A stretch of DNA of 64,000 nucleotides from Phocaeicola faecium (lineage in GTDB: Bacteria > Bacteroidota > Bacteroidia > Bacteroidales > Bacteroidaceae), in contig NZ_JACSPQ010000005.1 of assembly GCF_014837055.1 (NCBI RefSeq), forward strand, positions 128,735 through 192,734, read 5' to 3'. Below the pieces are notes generated by a model. That model was not told the origin of the DNA. It searched no databases and saw only the letters and a program-made list of their open reading frames with translations. Both the position numbers and the translations under genes were made by a program. This document shows positions 9,195-16,732 of the stretch, one piece after another (position 1 is the stretch's first letter; every line of letters starts with the position of its first letter).

Positions 9195-9250
9195 GGCATA
9201 TATTCCTCTTTTTAAGGCATAGAGGCATCAGGGGAATCTTCCGAACTTTG
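9195..9250 (+). promoter_or_regulatory. Candidate AraC operator and MBL operon promoter
   Basis: GGCATA occurs at 9195-9200 and again at 9216-9221, exactly 21 bases apart (two helical turns), with a further GGCAT at 9224-9228. Downstream, GAACTTTG at 9243-9250 is a 7-of-8 match to the Bacteroides -7 box, and the expected -33 position, which lacks TTTG, overlaps the second GGCATA. A weak promoter with an activator site next to -33 is the inference. Confidence 0.4.
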
Positions 9251-9279
9251 CACCCGACAAATCATAAAAGCGTAACATT

Positions 9280-10056
9280 ATGAACGAGAAAGCTATTATC
9301 CGGTTGGTGCGCAGCGCCACCTTGAAAATCAATTATGCAGGACACACCATCCTTGTTGACCCCGTATTTGCCGACAAAGGAACCCTGCAATCCGCTCTCG
9401 GCGTGTATAAAAGTCCGAGGGTGCATCTGGTAATGCCCATCAGCGAAATCACCGAGGGCGTGGATATGGTACTGCTCACACACAACCACATTGACCATTA
9501 TGAACCGAGCGTGAAACAACATTTGCCGAAAGACATCCCTTTCTACACCCAGCCGCAAGACAAGGAAACCCTCGTGCAAGATGGTTTTACAAATGTAGAA
9601 GCAATTGAAAAGAGCAAGATAATAGGCAACCTGACCATCCACCGCACCACGGGTCATCACGGTTTCGGTCAGATAGGCCAGATGATGGGACCCGTGTCGG
9701 GCTATGTGCTGATGGCGGAGGGACTTCCGACCATTTATATAATGGGCGACTGCAAATGGGAACCGTGCATCCTTGAAACCGTGGAAAAATACCGCCCTGA
9801 TTATATCGTTGTAAACAGCGGCGGTGCGGTGTTCCCCGAATTTTCCAAGACAGACGGCTGCATCATCCCCGACGAACAGGAAGTGATGGCGATGCTCGAC
9901 ACGCTCCCCGCACAAATCAAACTGATAGCCGTACACATGGATGCTATTGACCATTGCCAGACAACACGCGAAATCCTGCGAAACGAAGCCCGCCACCACG
10001 GAGTGGATATGAACCGACTGATTATGCCGGGAGATGGGGAGAGCATTACGTTATGA
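9280..10056 (+). CDS. UlaG-like MBL-fold hydrolase of the radical SAM cassette
   Basis: 258 residues. The MBL metal motif is 'HNHIDH' (68-73), with later ligands probably in 'TTGHHGFGQIG' and 'MGDCKWEP'. It resembles the UlaG/YtnP-type single-domain MBL proteins that hydrolyse lactones or phosphoesters, rather than beta-lactamases. No signal peptide, so cytoplasmic. It is the first gene of an operon; its stop overlaps the start of the next gene by ATGA, suggesting coupled production with the radical SAM proteins. Substrate unknown. Confidence 0.85.
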   Translation: MNEKAIIRLVRSATLKINYAGHTILVDPVFADKGTLQSALGVYKSPRVHLVMPISEITEGVDMVLLTHNHIDHYEPSVKQHLPKDIPFYTQPQDKETLVQDGFTNVEAIEKSKIIGNLTIHRTTGHHGFGQIGQMMGPVSGYVLMAEGLPTIYIMGDCKWEPCILETVEKYRPDYIVVNSGGAVFPEFSKTDGCIIPDEQEVMAMLDTLPAQIKLIAVHMDAIDHCQTTREILRNEARHHGVDMNRLIMPGDGESITL

Positions 10057-10721
10057 GTGTTTGCATCAAATCGCTGATAAAGAATATGAACATAGTGATA
10101 GGCTGCTCAATAGGGTGCAGCTACTGCTATGCCCGTAATAACTGTCGCCGCTTCCATATCACGGACGATTTTTCTGTACCCGAATATATGGGGCGCAAGC
10201 TACACATCATCGACACTCCAAAACCTCACGTATGGCTGATGACCGGAATGAGCGACTTCTCCGATTGGAAGCCTGAATGGAACGCGGAGATTTTCGGAAG
10301 AATGAAAAGCAATCCGCAACACGCTTATATCTTTCTTACGAAACGTCCGGATAAGGTCTGTTTTTCTACGGATGACGAAAATGTCTGGATGGGCGTGACC
10401 GTCACGCGCAGTTCCGAGAAAAAAAGGTTAGAAGATTTGAAAAGAAATATCAAGGCCAAACATTACCACGTCACCTTTGAACCTATCTTTGACGAAATCG
10501 GAGAGATAGACTTCGCGGGTATCGATTGGGTTGTCATAGGCACGGAAACGGGACATCGGAAAGGCAAAGTGGATTCCCGTCTCGAATGGGTGCTTCACAT
10601 TGCCGACCAAGCCAAAGCGCAAGGAATCCCCGTATTTATGAAAGAGGATTTGCTGCTTATAATGGGTGAAGAAAGGATGATTCAGGAACTGCCGGAACAA
10701 TTTATCAAACGCATACAATGA
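10053..10721 (+). CDS. Radical SAM protein, mobile pair member A
   Basis: 222 residues with the radical SAM cluster motif C18-x3-C22-x2-C25 ('GCSIGCSYCYAR'). The body is compact, with 'LMTGMSDFSDWKPEW' and 'VVIGTETGH', resembling the DUF5131/phage Gp37-Gp68-like and spore photoproduct lyase-like group. Databases use the name 'radical SAM mobile pair protein A' for such proteins next to a second radical SAM gene; assignment here is from memory. Start placed at 10053, where ATGA overlaps the MBL stop; the longer open frame upstream overlaps the MBL coding region. Reaction unknown. Confidence 0.8.
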   Translation: MSVCIKSLIKNMNIVIGCSIGCSYCYARNNCRRFHITDDFSVPEYMGRKLHIIDTPKPHVWLMTGMSDFSDWKPEWNAEIFGRMKSNPQHAYIFLTKRPDKVCFSTDDENVWMGVTVTRSSEKKRLEDLKRNIKAKHYHVTFEPIFDEIGEIDFAGIDWVVIGTETGHRKGKVDSRLEWVLHIADQAKAQGIPVFMKEDLLLIMGEERMIQELPEQFIKRIQ

Positions 10722-11593
10722 ATACTGAAACAATCAAGGAAATAGACGTACAGAGCGTTATGACCAAATCCGCACTGCCAGTCGGAGGATATTCGGTCAA
10801 TCCTTACGTGGGATGCCCTCACGCCTGCAAGTATTGCTACGCATCGTTTATGAAACGCTTCACCGGGCATACAGAACCGTGGGGCGCGTTTCTGGACGTG
10901 AAGAACTGGAAACCGATAGCCAATCCGCACAAATATGACGGTGAGCGCATCGTGATAGGTTCCGTGACGGACGGTTACAACCCCTATGAGGAACAATTCC
11001 GCCGTACCCGCAGGCTGCTCGAAGAACTGCGCGGAAGCAACGCCGAGATTATGGTATGTACGAAGTCCGACCTCGTCCTTCGCGACCTCGACCTGTTGAA
11101 ACGTTTTCCCAAAGTAACAGTGTCTTGGTCAATCAATACGCTTAACGAACAGTTTCGTGCGGATATGGACAACGCCGTGAGCATAGAACGCCGCCTGAAA
11201 GCAATGCGCCAAGTCTATGAGGCAGGCATCCGTACCGTGTGTTTCGTTTCGCCCATATTTCCGGGAATAACCGATGTAAAGACGATTATCAAGGAAGTGA
11301 AAGGATATGCCGATTTGATATGGCTTGAAAATCTGAACCTGCGCGGACAATTCAAAGGAGAGATAATGGCATATATCCGTGAGAAGCATCCCGAACTCTT
11401 CCCATTATACGATGAGATTTACAACAAGAAAAGGCTTGATTACTGGCAGGCATTGGAGCAGGACATATCCCAATATGCACAGACGCAAGGATTTCCCTAT
11501 CGGGTGAACGATTTGCCCTACGGACGCTCGGAAAAAGGAAAGCCGGTCATCGTAAATTATTTCTATCACGAAAAAATCAGGCTCAAAAAATAA
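10718..11593 (+). CDS. Radical SAM protein, mobile pair member B (SPL/Rv2578c-like)
   Basis: 291 residues with C33-x3-C37-x2-C40 ('GCPHACKYCYASFMKRF'), the form seen in the spore photoproduct lyase and Rv2578c-like radical SAM groups. Later conserved stretches include 'GSVTDGYNPYEE', 'TKSDLVLRDLDLL' and 'WLENLNLRG'. The start overlaps the stop of member A (ATGA), so MBL, A and B form a three-gene, fully coupled operon. Two different radical SAM enzymes side by side suggest a two-step or heteromeric modification, possibly of DNA or nucleotide damage given the SPL likeness (inference). Confidence 0.82.
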   Translation: MNTETIKEIDVQSVMTKSALPVGGYSVNPYVGCPHACKYCYASFMKRFTGHTEPWGAFLDVKNWKPIANPHKYDGERIVIGSVTDGYNPYEEQFRRTRRLLEELRGSNAEIMVCTKSDLVLRDLDLLKRFPKVTVSWSINTLNEQFRADMDNAVSIERRLKAMRQVYEAGIRTVCFVSPIFPGITDVKTIIKEVKGYADLIWLENLNLRGQFKGEIMAYIREKHPELFPLYDEIYNKKRLDYWQALEQDISQYAQTQGFPYRVNDLPYGRSEKGKPVIVNYFYHEKIRLKK

Positions 11594-12335
11594 GATGTAT
11601 ATAAATTCCCGCTATGGGATGATAGCAAACAGCTTCGGTATGCCCGAAACACAAACTTGCTACCATAAAAACAGAGTTCAGACTTTAAAACAACTCATAA
11701 ACTTTGGGCAACTCAAAGGACTGCTCGCAGCTTCTTTCGGAAGCAAACGGGGGCGTTCAGGGGGCAACCCCACTGGCTCATTGGGGAGTTTTTAGCATGA
11801 GCGTCAGCGGTGCGTGAAGAAAACGCCATAATGAGCTATGGCTTTTGTTCCCAAAAGCCTGCGGCGGTGTCGGTTTTCCCTTGTCGGTCGGCAGAACGGA
11901 AGTCCGTCTGGCCAGCCTGCGGATGGCGATACTCACCTCCGTTGCTTCCACAGCAGGCTTGATGATGAATGAAAATCCGATGAATTGATGAATGGGCGAC
12001 TTAACATACTAAAAGTCATAGCGATACATGCTCAACATTCTTTCATCAAACCGCTTGTCAAAAGAAAAGCGATGAGTAAGGCTGTGTCCGTTTTCTCTTT
12101 TCATCAGCCATATCCTTTTGTTGAGAGTTTGATGAGGATGTAAACCGCTGTTATTCTTTATGTTTATATATACTTTCATCAATTCATCAAAATAATAAAT
12201 AGCACTCATGCAAATTACCATGCCGTATTCCGGCAGACTTGCAGGCAAGTCTGAAAGTTTTGAATTATTGAGAAGTGAAGATAACGCATTGATGTTCTGT
12301 AAGATACGACCTAAACAACTGTTCAACAAACCCGT
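11594..12335. other. Non-coding segment of the island
   Basis: 742 bases without a convincing gene. Two terminator-like hairpins follow the radical SAM operon: CCCCA/TGGGG before five T (11768-11793) and GCCATA/TATGGC before TTTT (11825-11842). Then comes an imperfectly palindromic GC-rich stretch (about 11870-11935) and a cluster of TGATGAA/TTCATCA motifs. It could be a decayed transfer-origin or partition region of a conjugative element. Confidence 0.5.
11960..12189. repeat. Cluster of TGATGAA / TTCATCA motifs
   Basis: The heptamer or its core appears at 11960-11969, 11979-11985, 11986-11992, 12042-12048, 12100-12106, 12130-12135, 12175-12181 and 12183-12189, in both orientations; the last two form a tandem pair. 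This is far denser than expected by chance and resembles iteron-type protein-binding sites. Confidence 0.5.
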
Positions 12336-12698
12336 TCACAAAACATTTGGCGACGAAAAGAAAAATAGCACTTGTCTGTCTTTTCGCAAGCACAGCCTTT
12401 CCAACAGGGCGTTGCGTACCCTTGCGGCATTGGGTGTGTTGATACGGAAAGCGATTGCCACGACCATTGGTAGGGCATACGCCTCCGCACAATAACCGTT
12501 GGGAAGCCTGATGCGCCTTTCCACATCGCAAGGCTTCAGCACTCCGCTTTTGTACACGGCTCGGATGGCGGCACGGAGTGTCGGGGCGATTACATCGAAC
12601 AGCCTTACCAACTCCATTTCGTTCATCCACACGTTGGCGGCATCGGACGGCACGGCAATCCTGCCGCACCCGTCCATCGTGATTGTTGTCCGTTCCAT
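12336..12698 (-). CDS. Integrase-linked small hypothetical protein
   Basis: 120 residues, no signal peptide or membrane segment. 'RIRLPNGYCAEAYALPMVVAIAFRIN' (about 63-88, quoted in part) recalls the RLPNG...D.Y.L....AV.YRVNS pattern of RhuM-like proteins, but the likeness is weak. The same kind of protein is often seen beside integrases in Bacteroides mobile elements, as I recall. It lies 10 bases downstream of the integrase in the same direction, so it is likely co-transcribed and may affect recombination or element maintenance. Confidence 0.7.
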   Translation of the reverse strand: MERTTITMDGCGRIAVPSDAANVWMNEMELVRLFDVIAPTLRAAIRAVYKSGVLKPCDVERRIRLPNGYCAEAYALPMVVAIAFRINTPNAARVRNALLERLCLRKDRQVLFFFSSPNVL

Positions 12699-12708
12699 AG
12701 ACTGTGCG

Positions 12709-13917
12709 TTATAGGACGAAACGTCCGCTTATCTTGCTCTCAAAGGCGGATATGTCGTTTTCAAGTTTAGCGTTGGTCACCTTCGCGTAAATTTGCGTGG
12801 TGGTTATATTCGTATGCCCCAAAATCTTGCTCACGCTCTCTATCGGCATACCGTAATTCAATGCCAAAACAGCGAATGAATGGCGGCTCAAATGGAATGA
12901 AACCGGCTTTTCTATCCCGCATTTCTTCGCCACAGCTTTGATGCGTTTGTTCACCATGTCAAGCGAGCCGATGTTGAAAAGTCGCTTGTCTCTTCTGAAC
13001 GGCTCGTAACGCCTGATTATCTGCATGGGGATGTCCATCAGCTTGATTTGGAACGGTACGCCCGTCTTTTGGCGTTTCGACACAATCCATGATGCGCCAT
13101 TCATCTCAACGATGTTGTCGGTGGTCAGGTTCTTGATGTCCGTGAACGAGATGCCAGTCCAGCAACCGAACAGGAACAAATCCCTCGCCAATGCGAAGTT
13201 GGGATTGTCCAAACTGATTGTACTCAACGCCTGAATTTCATCTTCCGTGAGAAAGCCTCGTTCCTTGTGGTCGGGGTCAACGTGGTACATCGCAAACGGG
13301 TTTCTCGGTATCTTGCCATTGTAGTGCGCCGTGGTGACGATGTGTTTCAACGGTATGGAGTATATCCACACGGACGATTGCGCCAGCCCGACCTCGTTTC
13401 GCAGGTACAGGCAGTAGTCACGGATGAAATCCTCCGTCAATTCGTTCATCGCCATGTCCGTCCGCTTGTACTGCCTCTTAATAAACTCCGCTACGTATTT
13501 GCGGACGGTCAGGTACTTCTGGTACGTACGCTTGGAGCGGTCTTTGCCCACCCGCTTGGCAAACGCCTCATTCTCCTTGTCAAGGGCCCGTAACAATGTT
13601 TCATACTCCGTGCCGATGCCTTGATAGGCGTTGCGTACCATTTCAGCCGTGACAAATGCCTCACGGTCGGAAAGCCGCTGGTAGTGCTTCGTTATCTGCG
13701 CCTTGATGTTGTCAAGCGCATAGTTCACCGTCACCGCCTCGCGGCTCTTGCCTTTCGCCCTGTTGCCTTTAGCATCCCACAAATCCTTGGAGATACGCTG
13801 CTTGCAACTGAACTGTGCGATAGTCCCGTTGATTGTAACCCGTCCCATGATGGGGACAATTCCATTCTTTTCCTTGCTTCCGTTTACATAGAAGACGGTC
13901 TTGAAAGTACTTCTCAT
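12709..13917 (-). CDS. Tyrosine recombinase (IntDOT-like integrase)
   Basis: 402 residues: an arm-binding and SAM-like core-binding N-terminal half (to about 220) and a catalytic domain. Active-site residues read K284, H342-x2-R345, H368 and Y377. The position of the first catalytic Arg is Ser257 ('CWTGISFTDI'), as in the CTnDOT integrase, which also lacks that Arg. It would integrate and excise the island. Its -7 box TAATTTTG lies at 13940-13947 on the minus strand. It faces inward from the right end of the island, the usual position. Confidence 0.93.
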   Translation of the reverse strand: MRSTFKTVFYVNGSKEKNGIVPIMGRVTINGTIAQFSCKQRISKDLWDAKGNRAKGKSREAVTVNYALDNIKAQITKHYQRLSDREAFVTAEMVRNAYQGIGTEYETLLRALDKENEAFAKRVGKDRSKRTYQKYLTVRKYVAEFIKRQYKRTDMAMNELTEDFIRDYCLYLRNEVGLAQSSVWIYSIPLKHIVTTAHYNGKIPRNPFAMYHVDPDHKERGFLTEDEIQALSTISLDNPNFALARDLFLFGCWTGISFTDIKNLTTDNIVEMNGASWIVSKRQKTGVPFQIKLMDIPMQIIRRYEPFRRDKRLFNIGSLDMVNKRIKAVAKKCGIEKPVSFHLSRHSFAVLALNYGMPIESVSKILGHTNITTTQIYAKVTNAKLENDISAFESKISGRFVL

Positions 13918-14306
13918 AATCCTTGCTTTTTGTTTGGTGCAAAATTAGTTTATGGGAGTTGTAAAGGCAGAATGTAAACCTACGCAGAACGCAGAAATAG
14001 AGACCGTTAGTGTTAAATGTGCATCAGGTGTTGGGTAATGATTTGGAAGTGCATCTATTGCTGTAATCCGCCCAAATCCGTTTTTCCGCCCTTATGTCAT
14101 TCCGTGCCACCCGAAGCCAAACCCTCTGACCGTCAGTGAGAATGCTCAAATTCGCTTTATTCTGCGTTTTATCCTATTATTTTCAAGAATAAACCGGCTG
14201 TGTTTGGAAGGGATGTTTTTTGTTGATTCGGAAAACTTAAACAGGAATTTAGGTTATCGGAATTTCTTTTTTCGTTTTTATCTTTGCAGCCTGTAATTAT
14301 GATGAT
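13918..14306. other. Non-coding interval right of the integrase
   Basis: 389 bases without a gene. It holds the integrase promoter, the candidate right island repeat (14034-14046), a short dispersed 18-mer at 14228-14245 that recurs with one change at 24640-24657, and the MATE gene -7 box TATCTTTG at 14279-14286. Confidence 0.6.
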
Positions 14307-15731
14307 ATGGAAGGCAGAGAAAAAACTAATACAGACTTATTATTGGCGTTGATACGCGAGGGGCGTCCGATGACGCTCGGACAACAATTAAAACTGACCA
14401 TACAGCTTAGTATTCCGGCCGTGGTTGCACAGTTTTCTTCCATCGCGATGCAATATATCGATGCTGCGATGGTGGGGAGCTTGGGTGCTGAGGCTTCGGC
14501 TTCCATCGGCTTGGTGTCGACTACTACATGGTTGTTCAGCGGGCTTTGTGTGGCGTGTGCCACGGGGTTTTCTGTCCAAGTGGCACACGCCATCGGTGCA
14601 GGTGATATGCGTCTGGCGCGTGCTGTGCTTCGTCAGTCATTCGTGGCTACACAGGTTTTTGTTTGCCTGTTGGCTGCTGCCGGTATGCTGATCAGCGGTT
14701 CGTTGCCCCGCTGGTTAGGCGGAGAAGATGAAATTTGCGGTGATTCGTCCCTATACTTCTTCATTTATGCGGCTTTCTTACCCATGCTTCAACTCAATTT
14801 CCTTTCGGGCAGTATGTTGCGGTGTAGCGGAAACATGCGCGTGCCCAGCATGTTGAGCATGTTGATGTGTCTGCTCGATGTGATATTTAATTTCTTTCTT
14901 ATTTTCCCTTCCCGTGAAGTGAGTTGGTTCGGGCTGTCGTTCTTTATGCCGGGAGCCGGAATGGAAGTGGCGGGAGCTGCGCTCGGTACCGGATTGGCAG
15001 AAATGGTAACCGCCGGTTTGGTTACGTGGTATCTTTGTACACGGTCCTCTAACTTAAAGTTATCCGGCGAGCGGGGCAGTTTCCGTATCAAGTCTGCCAC
15101 CCTGAAAAAAGCGCTTCGCATCGGGCTGCCCATGGGGATAGAACATGCCGTGATATGTGGCGCTCAGATTATGACCACCGTTATCGTCGCCCCGTTGGGT
15201 ATTTTCTCGATTGCAGCCAATTCGTTTGCCATTACAGCCGAAAGTCTGTGTTACATGCCCGGTTATGGTATAGCCGATGCCGCCACCACGCTGGTAGGAC
15301 AGAGTTTGGGTGCGGGACGTAAAGATTTGACCCGCCGTTTTGCCCGGATAACGGTATTCATGGGCATGGCGATAATGGGTGTCATGGGAGTGATAATGTA
15401 TGTGGCAGCTCCTCTTATTATCGGTTCGATGACCCCGGATGCCGAAGTGCTCTCATTGGGAGTAATGGCATTGCGCATCGAAGCGTTTGCCGAACCCATG
15501 TTTGCCGCCGCCATTGTAGCCTACGGTGTTTTTGTAGGGGCAGGAAGCACGATAATCCCTTGTTTAATGAACTTCTTCAGCATCTGGGCTGTTAGGTTGA
15601 CGCTGGCTGCTGCTTTGGCTCCTTTGATGGGCTTGAAAGGGGTCTGGCTGGCAATGTGCATCGAACTGTGTTTCCGGGGAATCATATTCTTGTTCCGGAT
15701 GGAAAAAGGAAATTGGATGAATAAGATATAG
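14307..15731 (+). CDS. MATE family efflux transporter
   Basis: 474 residues with about 12 hydrophobic segments arranged as two six-helix halves, typical of MATE cation-coupled multidrug exporters. Conserved spots include 'AMQYIDAAMVGSLGAEA' in helix 1-2 and 'GYGIADAATTLVGQSLGAG' in the second half. It likely sits in the inner membrane and exports cationic compounds using Na+ or H+. A -7 box (14279-14286) lies 21 bases upstream of the start. It is the first chromosomal gene right of the island. Confidence 0.9.
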   Translation: MEGREKTNTDLLLALIREGRPMTLGQQLKLTIQLSIPAVVAQFSSIAMQYIDAAMVGSLGAEASASIGLVSTTTWLFSGLCVACATGFSVQVAHAIGAGDMRLARAVLRQSFVATQVFVCLLAAAGMLISGSLPRWLGGEDEICGDSSLYFFIYAAFLPMLQLNFLSGSMLRCSGNMRVPSMLSMLMCLLDVIFNFFLIFPSREVSWFGLSFFMPGAGMEVAGAALGTGLAEMVTAGLVTWYLCTRSSNLKLSGERGSFRIKSATLKKALRIGLPMGIEHAVICGAQIMTTVIVAPLGIFSIAANSFAITAESLCYMPGYGIADAATTLVGQSLGAGRKDLTRRFARITVFMGMAIMGVMGVIMYVAAPLIIGSMTPDAEVLSLGVMALRIEAFAEPMFAAAIVAYGVFVGAGSTIIPCLMNFFSIWAVRLTLAAALAPLMGLKGVWLAMCIELCFRGIIFLFRMEKGNWMNKI

Positions 15732-15867
15732 CAAAAGTATTGCCGGGCAGTGAATCCGTAATCAAGGTAATAACGTCAGTAATTTATGCACATCTGCATT
15801 AGGGTGAACGGTATATCTTTGCAACATGATAAAAAGGTAAGATTAATAATTTAAAAGTAAAGATTTT

Positions 15868-16716
15868 ATGGAACATATATCAGGAAAAGAATACGGAGGC
15901 GAACGCCCCTTGTTTGCATCTCATGACTTGTATTTGGAAAACGTAACCATCCATGCCGGTGAATCTGCATTAAAAGAATGTACGAACATTGAGGCAGTAG
16001 GATGTCGGTTTGAAGGGAAATATCCTTTTTGGCACGTTGACGGCTTTGTGGTGAAAAACTGTTTGTTTACCGAAGGCGCCCGTGCCGCTCTGTGGTATTC
16101 GCGTAATCTGGAAATGACAGATACTTTGGTTGAAGCGCCGAAAATGTTTCGTGAAATGGATGGTATCCGGCTGGAGCGGGTACGCATTCCGGATGCACAG
16201 GAAACGCTTTGGCACTGCCGGAACGTGGAATTGAAAAACGTGGAAGTGGCCCATGCAGACTATCTGTTTATGCACAGCGAAAATATACGTATCGAAGATT
16301 ATCGCCAGCAGGGAAACTATTCTTTCCAGTATTGTAAGAATGTAGAAATACGTAATGCCGTAATCGACTCGAAAGATGCGTTCTGGAATACCGAAAATGT
16401 AACCGTTTACGATTCGGAACTGGAGGGTGAATACTTGGGATGGCATTCTAAGAATTTGCGTTTGGTTAATTGTAAGATTTCAGGGACGCAACCCTTGTGT
16501 TATGCCCATAACCTGATATTGGAGAACTGTACGATGGCAGACGACTGCGATTTGGCTTTTGAGTACAGCAGTGTGGAGGCAAGTGTAAAAAGTCCGGTCC
16601 GCAGCGTGAAAAACCCGCGTACGGGAAGCATTACGGCAGAAAGTTATGGTGAAATTATCTTGGACGAAAACATCAAAGCTCCTGCCGACTGCAAGATAAA
16701 AGTATGGAACGAATAA
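15868..16716 (+). CDS. DUF3737 right-handed beta-helix protein
   Basis: 282 residues made of degenerate repeats of about 20 residues, such as 'CRNVELKNVEV', 'SENIRIEDY', 'CKNVEIRNAVI', 'TENVTVYDSEL' and 'SKNLRLVNCKI'. This is the pattern of a right-handed parallel beta-helix and of the DUF3737 family. No signal peptide, so probably cytoplasmic. Function unknown. A -7 box TATCTTTG lies at 15814-15821. The C-S lyase gene follows 16 bases later on the same strand, so the two form an operon. Confidence 0.88.
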   Translation: MEHISGKEYGGERPLFASHDLYLENVTIHAGESALKECTNIEAVGCRFEGKYPFWHVDGFVVKNCLFTEGARAALWYSRNLEMTDTLVEAPKMFREMDGIRLERVRIPDAQETLWHCRNVELKNVEVAHADYLFMHSENIRIEDYRQQGNYSFQYCKNVEIRNAVIDSKDAFWNTENVTVYDSELEGEYLGWHSKNLRLVNCKISGTQPLCYAHNLILENCTMADDCDLAFEYSSVEASVKSPVRSVKNPRTGSITAESYGEIILDENIKAPADCKIKVWNE

Positions 16717-16732
16717 ATTCGGATGTATTAAA

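Larger units (their letters stand above)
8115..14046. mobile_element. Integrase-bearing genomic island with radical SAM cassette
   Basis: A block of about 5.9 kb made of AraC, MBL, two radical SAM genes, a non-coding segment, a small hypothetical gene and a tyrosine recombinase sits between ordinary chromosomal genes. The ends given are a 13-base direct repeat with one mismatch, GGTAATGACTTGG at 8115-8127 and GGTAATGATTTGG at 14034-14046, one beyond each outer gene. No relaxase or transfer genes are intact, so it would be a non-conjugative integrated element or the remnant of a larger conjugative one. That it is mobile is well supported by the integrase; the exact ends are tentative. Confidence 0.55.

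Noticed and set aside
9262-9999. Antisense ORF of 245 codons across the MBL gene
   Set aside because: The MBL frame carries the HxHxDH metal motif and coupled overlaps; the antisense frame has nothing comparable.
11595-11795. Plus-strand ORF right after the radical SAM pair
   Set aside because: Low-quality composition (QTLKQLINFGQLKG then a Gly/Ser tail) and it runs through terminator-like hairpins; not supported as a gene.
12009-12329. Minus-strand ORF of 106 codons in the island
   Set aside because: Its peptide is shaped by the TGATGAA/TTCATCA repeats, it overlaps the end of the island's small gene region without a good start, and no family pattern is visible.
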